Source: Lunularia cruciata
Lineage: Eukaryota; Streptophyta; Marchantiopsida; Lunulariales; Lunulariaceae
Length of the DNA stretch: 64,000 nt
Direction of reading: 5' to 3'
Assembly: GCA_948567375.1 (NCBI GenBank)
Contig: OX419756.1
Location: 6,019,001-6,083,000, forward strand
The translations under genes and the position numbers were made by a program. Under the pieces are notes generated by a model that worked only from the letters and a program-made list of their open reading frames with translations, did not search any database and was not told the DNA's origin. The stretch's first letter is position 1. Each line of letters begins with the position of its first letter. Positions 10,990 to 22,339 of this stretch are shown piece by piece.

Positions 10990-12060
10990 CTATTGTCGTA
11001 GTCGTCTTAGGACTTCTTGCACATGGTTCATGTGTTCTACCTCTATCTTGCTATAGATTAAGATATCATCCAAGAACACCACCATAGACCAATCCAATAG
11101 TCCATCCAACACCCAATGCATCTGATCCATGAAGACCACTAGAGCATTAGTGAGTCCAAAAGGTAGAACTCTCCACTCAAAATGTCCATACCTTATGCGA
11201 AAGGCAGTCTTTTGCACATCTTCTCTATCAATAAGAATTTGCCAATAGCCGCTACAAAGATCCAACTTGGAAAAGTAGCGTGCTCCACTTAGTTGATCAA
11301 GCAAGTCATTGATCCGAGGCAAGGGATATGCATTCTTCATGGTTTTCTTATTGAGCCCACGATAATCAATACAAAAACAAAGACCTCCATCCTTCTTTGG
11401 AACAAATAGTACCAGTGCTCCCCAAGGAGAGGTACTATGTTGTATGAAGTCCTTCTCCAACAACTCTGTAAGTGTTATTCGCAACTCCTCCAACTCTTTT
11501 GGTGAGAGCCAGTAGATCGGTCTACTCACTGGAGTACTCCTTGGCAATAACTCAATCTTGAAGGGCATACCTCGATCAAAGGGTAATCCCTTTGGCAGAT
11601 CATCCGGAAACACATCCACAAACTCCTTAACTATCCAATCAACCATTGCTTGATGAGGCTCTTGTCTCTCTATAGATTGTTCTTGTGCAATCGGCTTGAT
11701 CCACACTACGAATGCAAAATTATCTTCCTCCAAAGCTTGCTCTATGGCTGCTTTACTAACAAACTTCCCTTCTAGGAATTCATCTCCCTTCCAAGCTAGC
11801 TCATTGGTCGCCTTCTTGGCAAACTTCCCATCTTGGGACTCATCTCCCTTCCAGATTTGCTCTATAGCTACCTTCTCAACAAACTTCCCAAATTGGGACT
11901 GACTATTCTTAGGTGTCTTACTCAAAGATGCCAGACAACCTAATTGGAAACTCATACCTTGGTGTTGAACTTGAATTTGGCGTTGGGTCCAATCAAATTG
12001 AACCTTATGATGTTCAAGCCAATGTAGACCCAGGATGATATCATAGTGTAGAGGTGCCAC
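10990..12060 (-). pseudogene. Family C reverse transcriptase, 356-codon open frame
   Basis: The frame starts in the protease C terminus ([13 protein letters not shown]), passes a spacer made of three 20-residue repeats ([17 protein letters not shown] and relatives), and then covers the RT fingers and palm. [36 protein letters not shown] and [11 protein letters not shown] are visible, so both active-site blocks, with the LDD aspartates, are intact. It is the best preserved polymerase in the window. Family C may therefore be the youngest full element here. The frame ends where RNase H should begin. Confidence 0.85.
11721..11900 (-). repeat. 60-bp tandem repeat between protease and RT of element C
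   Basis: The word AAACTTCCC recurs at 11761, 11821 and 11881, exactly 60 bp apart, with flanking similarity throughout (CATCTCCCTTCCA). On the coding strand this gives about three in-frame 20-residue units. Confidence 0.8.
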
Positions 12061-13511
12061 TTAAAACCTCATATACCCCAAATACTCCTTCCCAATCTTG
12101 AAGGTAACAGGATACGAGGTGCGGAATGCGGAACCCTTCTACCATCCGCCATCATCACCACTACTTCCAATCACTAGCTTGATAGGAATACCCAATTCCT
12201 TTGCTACTTGCATAGACATGCAATTCTCTGAACTTCCAGAATCAATCAAAATCCTACAATCCAATTAGATATTGTATCTTGCAAGTGAAGCAAACTTGCA
12301 TAGGTCGAGCCTTCAATCCCATTGGAACTAATCAAGCTCCTAGTAGACGGCTCAAAATCTCCTATTGGGATTCCTCATTTCCTTGATCATTTCGCTCCAC
12401 AACCTCCACCTAGGCAACTTGTTGAGGTCGTCTATTCTTGAGTGGACATTCAACAATGCAATGCTCCAATTGGCAACAATAAAAACAACCACCATTTTGT
12501 CATAGTTTCTCTCTATCTACCGTGCTAAGTGGTCTTTGTTGAATTGCATCAATCTCCATTGGTGCTAGCTCCTCCACTTGTGTGTAGTGTATTGGGAGGC
12601 TCTATGGAGGTCAAGGTCGAGACCAAGTTGTTGCCACCAATGAATCAAAATGTTTGGCCAACCGCATGGCTTCCTCCAAGTGTTGTGGTTCTTGCATGGT
12701 TATCTCTAATTTGGTTCTTGCCTTCAGCCCCTCACAAATCAATCCAAAGCTTTACCTTCCAATATATCTGGAATTTGCATGATGATGTTTTGGAATTGTG
12801 TGATGTAGCTTCTTACATAGCCAATCTGTTTCAACTTTTCTAACTTATCTCGTGGCATTTATAGCTTGGAACCAACTAATTTTTGCACTCTTGAATTCTG
12901 CCCATGTCAAGATTGGTGCAACAAATTTTTGTTCAGCTTTCTCCACTCGGAATCTCCACCATAGCTTTGCTACTCCATCCAATTGGCTAGAAGCCAAGAG
13001 AATCTATTTTCGCTCGTCTTGTAGATGGGTAGCTTCAAAATAACATTCACAATCAAACACAAAATTCTCTACTACACCCAAAAGATTCTTGTCTTCAAAT
13101 ACCTTGGGTTCAAGGAATCTGATCCAATCTTCTTCTTCTCGAATTGGTTCTCTCTCCACCTGCTCTTATCGTCGAAGATCTTGTTCATCCAACAATCGAG
13201 TAAAGTGCTCGATTTGTTGTTGCATAGCAAAGATAACATCGGGTATTGCCGCCATGTTTGCTACTCTTTTACACCACTCCCAATCTATCTAATTTATAAA
13301 CACATAGAAACAACACGTCTACCGTTCTCCATAAGTTACAACCAGAAGCACCAAGGGTTCCTCAGATATGGTGATCATATATAGAAAATCTTGTCCGAAG
13401 TGCAAGGTGACGAATCGTGTGAAACGATGCTTGGGTAGTATTTGGATGCAAAAATCCCAATGGTTTGGTGGAAGTGGATTTGGTGGTCCATAAATTCCAT
13501 CTATCTCATTC
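12061..13511 (-). pseudogene. Family C gag and protease active-site region, broken
   Basis: Around 12175-12250 the minus strand reads ILIDSGSSENCMS, a clear aspartic-protease active site (DSG). Around 12440-12500 a frame reads CFYCCQLEHCIVEC, a CX2CX4HX4C zinc knuckle of gag. The rest of gag up to the primer site is frame-broken; no long open frame remains. Gag would form the particle, and the protease would mature the polyprotein. Confidence 0.75.
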
Positions 13512-13526
13512 CTGCTCTGATACCAA
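13512..13526 (-). promoter_or_regulatory. Family C primer-binding site
   Basis: On the minus strand, directly downstream of the 5' LTR, the sequence reads TTGGTATCAGAGCAG. TGGTATCAGAGC is complementary to the 3' end of plant initiator tRNA-Met, the usual primer of plant LTR elements. Confidence 0.9.
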
Positions 13527-13937
13527 TGTAAAAGACCAAATCCGAGGAGAGAAATAGGAGAATGGAAACTCACATTGGGACACTTGAATGAAGGGAAACT
13601 CTGAATGCCTAGCATGAGCTTTGGCTTTGGGTTTTATAAGTAGCATACAAGGCCCTTGAGAAGCTTCTCAAGAGGCTTCCTTGAACCGCTTTCTTAGAGT
13701 GCAAGCCAAGTTAACTAGGAAGCTTCTCAAGAAGCTTCCTTCTAGAAGCCGTCTACTTGGCATGTAAGCTAAGCTAGTTAGAAGCTTCTAGAAGCTACCT
13801 ACTTGGAGCACAAGTTAACTAGTCGAAAAGCTTCCTAAGAAGCTTCCTAGATGCTTTTGGAATATTCTAGGCTAATTTGGCTTATTCTCTACTTTGTTAG
13901 CCTTACTAACTATGTCGTTAAACTCCATATTATTATA
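13527..13937 (-). repeat. Family C 5' LTR (promoter LTR)
   Basis: The 411-bp LTR matches 8319-8740. A minus-strand TATA box (TATAAAA) lies at 13632-13638. Heat-shock-type units start about 22 bp upstream and continue to about 13830: 13661-13680, 13719-13750, and a phased GAA/TTC/GAA triple at 13781-13793. Small indels separate the two LTRs, so insertion is not recent. Confidence 0.9.
13661..13835 (-). promoter_or_regulatory. Heat-shock-element cluster of the family C promoter
   Basis: GAAGCTTC-type palindromes, in places joined as GAAgcTTCtaGAA, lie immediately upstream of the minus-strand TATA box at 13632-13638. Heat-shock factor binds inverted nGAAn units at 5-bp spacing; three consecutive units in phase are seen at 13781-13793, and four in the other LTR at 8573-8590. 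Function is inferred from the motif. Confidence 0.65.
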
Positions 13938-13942
13938 GTTGC

Positions 13943-15678
13943 AATGCTTCCTTAGAACTCCAGAAAGGAACATCCAAGGTGGATAGAACAATCTTACTTG
14001 TACTCCAAATCCAAGTGATTTCCTTTGGTACTAGGGTATCATCCACATGGCCATTCCCCTCCAATAAGTCACAAAGCCAAGTAATAGAACCACTAAAAGT
14101 TGAACTGATGCCATGGTCTTTGACTATTGTGAGCCAAGATTGCCACTACTAAAGTGCATGGGTAGATAATAGATCTATCCCTCATCTAATTACCAATATA
14201 GCTTATTTGGCCTGGAAGTTGTCTCCTCACAATAGTCAATATTGAAAACTCTTTGGGTATAACACCAACTTGCTCCATCAACTAGCACATCATATGACTC
14301 TACTATTGTCGTAATGGCTTAAGCTCTCACCACAAAGTTATAATTGGATGATCAAGCTGAATCTGGAAAATGAGCTCTCCACATATGATGTATTATATAG
14401 AGCTACCCCCTAAGATGTCTAGATCTGAAATGGAAACCTCTACACATTGATCTTTCATAACCCAAGATCAACAACTACAACTTGCCCCAACATAAGGCGT
14501 TGCACACTAAAGTCTAATAAGACTCTTTGTGGTGTATAGACCTTCCTTAAAGGTCCCACTAAAACAAAAATCCCACTCTGGTTGTCCTATAGGTTAACTC
14601 CAAGTGTGAACCAAACTTGCTCAAATGTCAATCTAGTTAGTAACTCCTCCAACCTAACAATTGTTGCTTGCCACAAACCACTTGAGTTGAATGGATCCTA
14701 TACTCCTCAACCAAGTTAGCTCCACCATCAACCACCTCTACTCTAGAAGCAACAACCACATCATCACTACTCTCACAAAAGTGTGGAAGCCAACCAAAAC
14801 ATTGGAGTTGGGTCAACTCCCAATGTAAACATATCACTAGTAGAGAACAAAGGGAAGTGCATAATCAATTGCACCGCTATCAACATTGTGTTAGACTAAA
14901 TTTGTGTAATAGCATGTGACTAATTAGTATCTTGTTCATCATGCACTCTATCACCATTTACCATACCTGCACTAGGCTATATAGGAGCCATAAATATCAT
15001 ATGTAGTTCTTCCATAGGTGTGAAAGATTGGGGAAGTCTAACCTATCTACTAGCCTTTCTTCTATGTGGGTTCAACTCCATAGAGGCTCTTCTAAGCTTT
15101 GGAGCACATATTGCACTTGTATTCACTACGGTATATGCATCTAGTTGTGCTACTCTACAATAAAGTCAATGATATCTCTATCACTAGCATAATAAATAGA
15201 AGCCTCAATGCTTGAATTTTACCTCCTCTAATCTATTGCCAATCTCTACTCCAATTGCTCAATCCAAGTAGCCATGCCTACATCAAAAGCAAGATAGGTA
15301 CTAGGCTCCTACTAGGTGTAGGTCTTCTATTGGCACCCTTACCACATTGTCTTCCATGACCTAGAGCTCCTCTATTACCTTCCATAATAGCCCTACCACT
15401 CCATTACTCTAAGTGGAGGTCAAGCATTGCTCATTAGTATGACCAAAATCTATAACAATGGTCACATTGTCTCTAAGCTGGCTATGGCACTCTAGAGGTA
15501 TCATGTTTCACTACCTTGGAGGCACTCTTTCTTGTGATGAGTTGCACCACAAGTCCAACAAGTAACACCATTACCCATTGGCTACTATTGACCAAATAAT
15601 GAAGGTAAGGATCTAGGTGCACTAGGCCTTCCACTCATTGAATCTGTGCAATGGTTTGGTTGAGCACATTGAAAGATC
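13943..15678 (-). pseudogene. Family D' gag zinc knuckles and protease
   Basis: Minus-strand frames near 15520-15560 read CWTCGATHHKKEC, and near 15430-15480 CDHCYRF then, after a frameshift, GHTNEQC. Together these are two gag zinc knuckles. Near 14480-14520 the reading RVLLDFSVQRLMLG corresponds to the protease active site (LLDFGAQ in the other copy). The segment 13943-14600 aligns with 28,390-29,050 of the second D copy. No long frame is open. Confidence 0.65.
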
Positions 15679-15799
15679 AAAGTACTCTTTTGGTGATACT
15701 TTTATTTGATCTATTTTGACAATCATGTATAACATCATTCCAAATGTTACCAAAACCAAATTTTACATCTAGATCATATGGCTAGCTCTTGGTATTACA
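15679..15799 (-). repeat. Family B 3' LTR stub
   Basis: It matches the outermost ~120 bp of the 5' LTR (22204-22325), starting TGTAATACCAAGAGC on the minus strand, directly after a purine tract (AAAAGGAAGGAGG). The remainder of the LTR is missing at the junction with D'. Confidence 0.8.
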
Positions 15800-15849
15800 A
15801 ACCTCCTTCCTTTTAAGATGTAACGTCCTCATTGTGCAATTATTGCTCA

Positions 15850-17310
15850 AATGCTTGCACCAACACCAGTGCATATGTCAAACTAGTAGCATGCTCCCAA
15901 GTTGCTTCATAGAGGGAGTAACCTTTCCATTGTACTAGATAGTCTACCCACGGATGGCAAGTACCATGCATGCATTTTTGGAGAATACGCTCTACTTCAT
16001 ATTCATCTGTGCCATCAATGAGTGTTAGACAAGGTCAAATATCTTGTGTGGAATGACACTAGCCTGATCGGGAAGCGTATCTATGTAGTAGGGAAACATG
16101 GAACACTGGATGGATCTTCATGTGTGTGATAGCTTGAGGCGATAGGTCATAGTGCCGACTCAACAAAGAATCAAGAAGGGCCCAATAAAATGAGGTCTAA
16201 GCTTACAAGGCCCAACTAATGTGAGGTTGGTTGTCAATAGCCACACTTGATCCCCAACATTGAACTCTATGTGCCTATGGTGTGCATCATCATACTGCTT
16301 CTCTCACATTTGCACAATCTGCAATTTGTGCTTAGCACTCTCCACACCTTGTTGGATTCTAGAAACAAATGTGTTGACTGCGTCAACCTTGGTAGCCATC
16401 GGATGGATCTTCATCAAGCTAGAAGGTGTGAAGAGATACTCACCATACATGAGGAAGAACAGAGTGACCTAAGTGGATGCATTCACTGAATTGTTGTAAG
16501 CGAATCCCACCAACAGGAGTAGGATGTCCCACCTCTCTTGCTCTTCTAAGGTGAAGCCACATAACATGTCTTCAATAGTGCAAGTAGCCTGTTTTGTGTG
16601 TCCATCTATTTGTAGATGGTAAGCTGTGGACATGGCCAACTTTGTTTTGAAGAAAACAAAAGAGTGTTCACCAAAATAAACTAGTGAATTGAGTGCCTCT
16701 ATGAGTACAAGCCATGGTGAGAGAAGATTGCATCTAAGTATAATTGAGCTAGTTGTGGAGCGGTCAAATCCTTGGTGGTAGGGCGTACATGAATCATTTT
16801 GCTGAGCCGGTCCACAAGGCCCAAGATGGAGTCAAACCCTGAGGTGGTCTTGGGTAATTCACAAACAAGATCCATAGTCACCTATTCTCAATGTTGGGTA
16901 GGAGTGGAGATAGGTTGAAGGAGCCCTGCATGAGCTTGATTAGAAGCTTTGTTCTATTGATAAAGTAGGTAGTTGCACATGTAGTCCACCACGTTGTTGC
17001 TCATCTTGGGCCAATAATAATGGTGATGGACTGCATCCAAGGTCTTGTCCACTCCAACATGACCTGCAATGGCCAAATCATGACATTTTGCTAGAATGGT
17101 AGTGAGTAATTCTCAGACATTTGGGATCCATAATCTACCATCACAAAAGGTGAGTCCTTGGGTGTTGGTGACGCCTCTGGATGATTGTGCTTCTACAATC
17201 TGTAGATTAGTTTTTATAGCAACCAAAATCTCTGGCCAAAATTTTGGGTTAATCTTAACCTCTACCACCAAGTTGTTTGCCATTGACATGCGGGTAAGAA
17301 GCAACTGCAA
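15850..17310 (-). pseudogene. Family B integrase and chromodomain
   Basis: 17113-17310 covers the RNase H-integrase linker. 16699-16881 reads MTMDLVCELPKTTSGFDSIL then VDRLSKMIHVRP, the first part of the integrase catalytic core. Near 15862-15960 the minus strand reads YLVQWKGYSLYEATWE, a chromodomain. Frameshifts separate the parts. Confidence 0.8.
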
Positions 17311-18894
17311 GTTGCTTCTTACCTTCCATGTAGGTGATTGTCATGTTGAAGCGTTGTCGTCACTTTGCCCACCAAATCTGGCAATGAGATAGATCCTTTT
17401 GCGTCTCGAGGTAGACTAGAGATTTATGGTTTGTCTCTACTACAAATGCCTTCTTGCCGAGATAGTGCTTTTAATGCTTGGTTGCAAGAATGATGGCCAA
17501 ATCTTCTCGTTTTGTGGTGTGGTAGTTGCACTCTGCCAGTAACAACTTTCAAGAGGAACATGCAATTGGATGTCACCCGTCATGCCACTCTTGTTGTAGG
17601 ACTACTCCTATTGCTACGCCTAATGCATTTGTAGCCAACTTGATTGGACGTTTTGGGTCATACCACTTCAAGATTAGTGCATGTAGCAAGGCGGCTTTCA
17701 ATTCTTGAAAGGTCAACTCTTGTGCGGTTCCCCATGTCCACTTCTTCTCCTTGCCAAGTAGTGTCGTTAAAGGCTATGCAACCTTGGAGAAGTCCTTAAG
17801 AAATCTACAATAGAATCTCATCAACCCCAAGAAGCTCTTGAGTTGAGTCTGATCTTTTGGGGCACACCATTTTTAATGACCTCTATTTTATCTGTCAATA
17901 CTTGAATGCCTTCTACACTTACTCTATGCCCCAAGTAGTCTACCTTAGACTTGCCAAACTCACACTTTGAGATTTTGGCATACAATTGGTTCTATCTTAG
18001 AATTTGGAGGACTTCTTGTAGATGTTGTTTGTGTTCCATCATTGTGCTATTGTATCCTAAGATGTAGTCCAAGAAGATGATAACAGACTTATCCAAGTAT
18101 AAAAAAAATGTGTCATTCATTAGACTCATGAAAGTGGCAAGTGCATTGGTGAGGCCAAAAGGCATCACAAGATACTCAAAGTGGCCATACTTGGTTCAAA
18201 AGGCAATTTTGTACACATCCTCCTCTACAATTCAGATTTGACTGTAACCACTCCGTAAGTCCAATTTGGTGAAGTATCTTGCTCCATGGAGTTGATCAAA
18301 TAGGTCATCCATGCAAGGTAAGGGGTATTTGTTCTTCATTGTTTGCTGATTGAGACCCCGATAGTCAATGCACATGCGCATTGTACCGTCCTTCTTCACA
18401 AACAAGACAGGAGCCCCATATGGTGATACGTTAGGTTGGATGAACCCTTTCTGCAACATCTCCTCAATTTGAGTCTTACACTCCTCCAACTCATGAGGTG
18501 ATAGGCAATATGGGACCTTACAAGGAGGTGTCTTCCCTAGGAGTGTCTCACTTTTATGATCTACTCTCCTTTTTGGTGGTAATCCTGAAGGTAGATCATT
18601 GGGAAAGACATCTTGAAACTCATCCACCACATTGTTCAATTTCTCAAGAATTTTTCCATCAATTTGTGCACTCTTGACTTCTCTTATTAGACCCATGAAA
18701 CATCTATTGGTCTTACAGACAATTGCCGTCCCTATGACATATAGAGGCAATTCTTGCCTGTGTGATTTTTCTTTAACCTTAATGATTGACCACAAGTGGG
18801 TTCTCACTCCTTTCTTCCTCCAATCTACCATAGGGTTGTAATGCTCCATCCATGGCATGCCTAAGATTGCATCATAACGAGCTAATTGTATCAC
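17311..18894 (-). pseudogene. Family B reverse transcriptase and RNase H
   Basis: The open stretch 18232-18894 contains [13 protein letters not shown] (protease end), [14 protein letters not shown] and [14 protein letters not shown], the first half of RT. Near 18070-18100 the active-site box reads [10 protein letters not shown], so the second catalytic aspartate of FLDD has become tyrosine. RNase H sequence follows in broken frames. The polymerase is dead. Confidence 0.8.
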
Positions 18895-19230
18895 TCACCA
18901 CTCAATTACTTCTTGATATTCTCCTATAAAGAGTGTTACCTGTCTAGGTAATGAATCAATCCTCTTTGTTGGCCCATTAGGTAACTCTACTTCTTCACTC
19001 TCATCTCTCTCTAGATCCATTCCCAATCTTATTGCAATAGAGCAACATAAGAAATTCTCTGTTGCTCTTGGATCTATTAATACTCTCACTTGATTGCCTT
19101 CTAGGACTCCATTCACAACAATCAATTGTGAGGTTACCTTTTGGGACCTTTGCACGTTCATATTCTTCCTTCTCTTGCTTCTTTGCTTCCTTATTGAGCC
19201 AATAAGGCCACAAGGTACATTTATTGGCAA
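18895..19230 (-). pseudogene. Family B aspartic protease
   Basis: The reading VRVLIDPRATENFLCC corresponds to the active-site loop (usually LIDSGATxNFI); the aspartate is kept while the SG has become PR. It lies between the gag zinc knuckle and the RT. Confidence 0.7.
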
Positions 19231-19320
19231 TCTTCATTTTCCAAAGTGGTTTCCACCTCCTTATCTTCAATGCGCCTCTCCATGTTGTTCAAAGATTGCC
19301 TACATGAAGGCCGAGGACCT

Positions 19321-21570
19321 CTAGGAAAACAAGCGTGATAGTTGGTAGATATATGCCCAAAGCGGCCACAATTGTAACAACGGCGTTGTTCTCCTTGTGG
19401 GACTCTGTCTCTTTGTTCTTCTACTTGTCCACGCTCTCCTTGAAGCGGTTGTGCTCCTCAATCTCAAAATTGAAGGTTGCCCAATTCCATTGGTATTGGG
19501 CCACTCATGTGTGGCATTTCTGCCCAATAATGTTGAGGAACTACTCCTTCACCTCCATCTAATGCTCCTACTATTTCTTTGTGCACAAGCAATGGCTTCA
19601 AATACTATGTGAGAATTTTTCACCATGATTTCTTGGCAAATCTGCTCCTTCAACCCTTGTTTGAAATTGTTAAGAGCCTTTATTGGACTCATGTTGGTTA
19701 TTGCAACTTGTAGATCCAGAAGAGTCTCCACATACTCTTGTATGTTGTTCTTCTATCTCAATCCCCATAGTCGGATTTGGGCCATCTGCATGGAATCCAC
19801 CAATTGGAAACTCTTCAGCAATCCTTCTTGCATTGTTGTCCACGTGACCTTCCTTCTCTTTGCCAACATGGATCATTCCTAAGCATCGTACCATGTGAGG
19901 GCTTTATTGGTCAAGTACTCACATGCAAACACGCTTGCAGCATGCTCCATGATCTTTATTGAGAACAATCAAAAATATTGATTCATTCTTGAGATTCAAT
20001 TTTCTACTAGTCCCATTGTACGATGCCCCTTGTAAGGCTTGATGTTGCATGTCTTCTTCATCCGGAATACCAATGTGGCTTCATTGTTGATAGGTTCATA
20101 GGCACGGGTGCCTCTCCAAGTACGTTTGTCGTAGGTACTTGTAATACCAAGAGCTAGCCATATGATCTAGATGTGAAATTTGGTTTGGTAACATCTAGAA
20201 TGATGTTATATATGATGGTCAAAATAGATAAGATAGAAGTATCACCAAAAGAGTACTTCTACTAATAGGGCAGAAACCAAAATAGACTTGAGAACCTTAG
20301 AACCAATAGCTAGACATATGATTTAAAGGTGAGAATTGGTTTGTTAACATCTAGAAGGATGTTACACATGATGGACTAAACAGATCAGAAAGAGGTATCA
20401 CCAAAAGAGGACTTCTACTAATAGAGTAGGAACCAAAATATGCCTGAAATCTTTGAAGGCAATTTTGGAGGCCTAAACGGATGAATTAGGCCTCAAAAAT
20501 GTGTCTCATTGAGAGCTTTCCAATGGTACCTTACACATGTGATTCTGAGATTCCTACAAGAAGATTCCCTAAAAGATTCCCTCTGGTCAAAGCTTGTTTG
20601 ACCAACCAGATAGGACCTAGACCAGACATGTCGCCCATCCAAGTAAGTAATCCAAGGGTGGAGCTTGCTGACATGTCAACTATCTATGTCCATAATCCTA
20701 TGGTGGAGCTTCCTTGGAGGAGATCCTCTTTGTCTATATAATAAAGAGAAGGTGCTCCTTTGGGGCATCGAATGTTTGAGTGTGAAATCTATGTTTTCTC
20801 TCTTCTCTTGTCCTTTGAGTATTACAGTATTGGGTTTTGAGACAACTCTTCTTCTTGCATTGCTTGATCATTCTTGAGGATTTGCACTTGACTTTGTAAT
20901 GTCTCCATGGTCATCTTAATCTCCCAAAATTCATTCAACATCCCTTGCATTCCTTGCACCAACTCTTGCAATTGCGGATCCATGGTTCTTGTAACACTCA
21001 ATTACTAATGTCTACTTCAATACAGAGTCAATATGATCACTTTGGAAGGTGCATGAACTATCAAAACTACCATTGGGACCTCAAAAGCTATCACTTGTTG
21101 ATAATACTCCTCACCAAAATTCCTAACCACAAAATGTCTAAACATCACTTTTGATCTTACTACATAACAAATTTCTACTTGAGTGTTGAAAGAGAGAGGA
21201 TTTGGGACATTCACATCCATAACATCATAATAGAATTTAGATTGTCAAATCCCACTCTCTGTCGTATACCACCACAGGTAGAATCATCGGGTTTGGTGAG
21301 CTCATCACCTTGTCCATGAATTTTGCTCCAAAGTGATAAACTAGCGATACTCTCTTTGCTCACGCTGGATGTACATAACCTTGATGTGGAATGGATTCAA
21401 GAATGCAAAGCTAGGTGTATGAAATTGTCCTCTTGGTACATCCATCCCATCCGCTCTGTAACTCCTTCCTAAGTCTAACAATTACTCTATGTTCTCCACC
21501 TCAAATTACTCAATTCCAATAGTTCATATTCTTCCAAGAGGGGTGATCCACTCTCTTGGACTAAAAACTT
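19321..21570 (-). pseudogene. Family B gag, split by a solo LTR
   Basis: Near 20890-20990 the minus strand reads DPQLQELVQGMQGMLNEFW and a following coiled-coil segment, the gag N terminus. After the inserted LTR (20140-20826) the reading resumes with TYDKRTWRGTRAYEPINNEA and continues through capsid fragments (19549-20000). Near 19340-19390 it ends in CYNCGRFGHISTNY, a zinc knuckle whose last cysteine is tyrosine. 21000-21570 is leader. Confidence 0.65.
20140..20826 (+). repeat. Solo LTR of family B inserted in the gag of family B
   Basis: This plus-oriented LTR (687 bp) starts TGTAATACCAAGAGC and ends GTATTACA. It is an inverted counterpart of the LTR at 21584-22325. Flanks are GTACT (20135-20139) and GTATT (20827-20831), a 5-bp target duplication with one C/T difference. 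No internal region is present, so it arose by LTR-LTR recombination. Confidence 0.85.
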
Positions 21571-21583
21571 GCTTTGATACCAT
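21571..21583 (-). promoter_or_regulatory. Family B primer-binding site
   Basis: Directly after the 5' LTR the minus strand reads TGGTATCAAAGC, one base from the tRNA-iMet primer complement TGGTATCAGAGC seen in family C. Confidence 0.8.
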
Positions 21584-22325
21584 TATAATACTCCAAGGAC
21601 AAGGGAAGAGAGAAAACACAAATTTCACACTCAATCATCTGATGCTCCAAAGGAGCACCTTCTCTTTATTATATAGACAAAGAGGATCTCCTCCAAGGAA
21701 GCTCCATCATAGGATTAGGCACACAGATAGGTGATATGTCAGCAAGCTCCACCCTTGTATTACTTACTTGGATGGGTGACATGTCGATCTTGGTCCTATC
21801 TGGTTGGTCAAATAAGCTTTGACCGGAGGGAATATTTTATGGAATCTTCCTATAGGAATCTCATAATCACATGGGGGAGGTGAGGTATCGTTGGAAAGTT
21901 CTCAATGAGACAAACCAAGGGGGAAGGAAGGCCAACATCTCGTCCACTAGGGAGGAAACTACACATTTTTTAGGCCTAATTCATCCGTTTAGGCCTCCAA
22001 AATTACCTTTAAAGATTTCAGGCATATTTTGGTTCCTAATCTATTAATAGAAATCCCCTTTTGGTGATACTTCTTTCTGATCTGTTTAGTCCATCATGTG
22101 TAACATCCTTCTAGATGTTACCAGACTAATTCTCACCTTTAAATCATATGTCTAGCTATTGGTTCTGAGGTTTTCAAGTCTATTTTGGTTTCTGCACTAT
22201 TAGTAAAAGTATTCTTTTGGTGATACTTCTATCTGATCTATTTTGACCATCATGTATAACATCATTCAAAATGATACCAAACCAAATTTCACATCTAGAT
22301 CATATGGCTAGCTCTTGGTATTACA
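21584..22325 (-). repeat. Family B 5' LTR
   Basis: The 742-bp LTR starts TGTAATACCAAGAGC on the minus strand at 22325 and ends TATTATA at 21584, followed by the primer site. Two internal stretches, each carrying a ctttTTGGTGATACTT word, look like a partial internal duplication. Confidence 0.85.
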
Positions 22326-22339
22326 ATGGATAGCATCTT

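Larger units (their letters stand above)
8319..13937 (-). mobile_element. Family C complete chromovirus (Ty3/gypsy) with both LTRs
   Basis: This is a full-length 5.6-kb element: left LTR 8319-8740, right LTR 13527-13937, 5-bp target duplication GTTGC, and a tRNA-iMet type primer-binding site at 13512-13526. Coding order on the minus strand is gag, protease, RT, RNase H, integrase, chromodomain. The chromodomain places it among the chromoviruses, whose integrases target chromatin. Most frames are broken, but the RT frame remains open for 356 codons. It inserted inside the methyltransferase-to-protease junction of D'. Confidence 0.92.
7443..15678 (-). mobile_element. Family D' retrotransposon copy, interrupted by element C
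   Basis: 7443-8318 and 13943-15678 are collinear with 27,490-28,390 and 28,390-29,455 of the second D copy, in the same orientation. They are split exactly by element C (8319-13937) at a GTTGC duplication. On the minus strand the remnant reads gag zinc knuckles, aspartic protease, then the N-terminal two thirds of a C5-DNA methyltransferase. The reverse transcriptase, integrase and PHD parts are missing because the plus-strand B element cuts in at 7442. The 5' end is cut by element B at about 15678. Confidence 0.8.
15679..22325 (-). mobile_element. Family B chromovirus, near complete, with a truncated 3' LTR
   Basis: Minus-strand order is 5' LTR 21584-22325, primer site 21571-21583, gag (interrupted by a solo LTR of its own family at 20140-20826), protease, RT, RNase H, integrase, chromodomain, polypurine tract at 15800-15815 and a 121-bp stub of the 3' LTR at 15679-15799. 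The element sits in the 5' part of D'. All reading frames contain stops. Confidence 0.85.
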
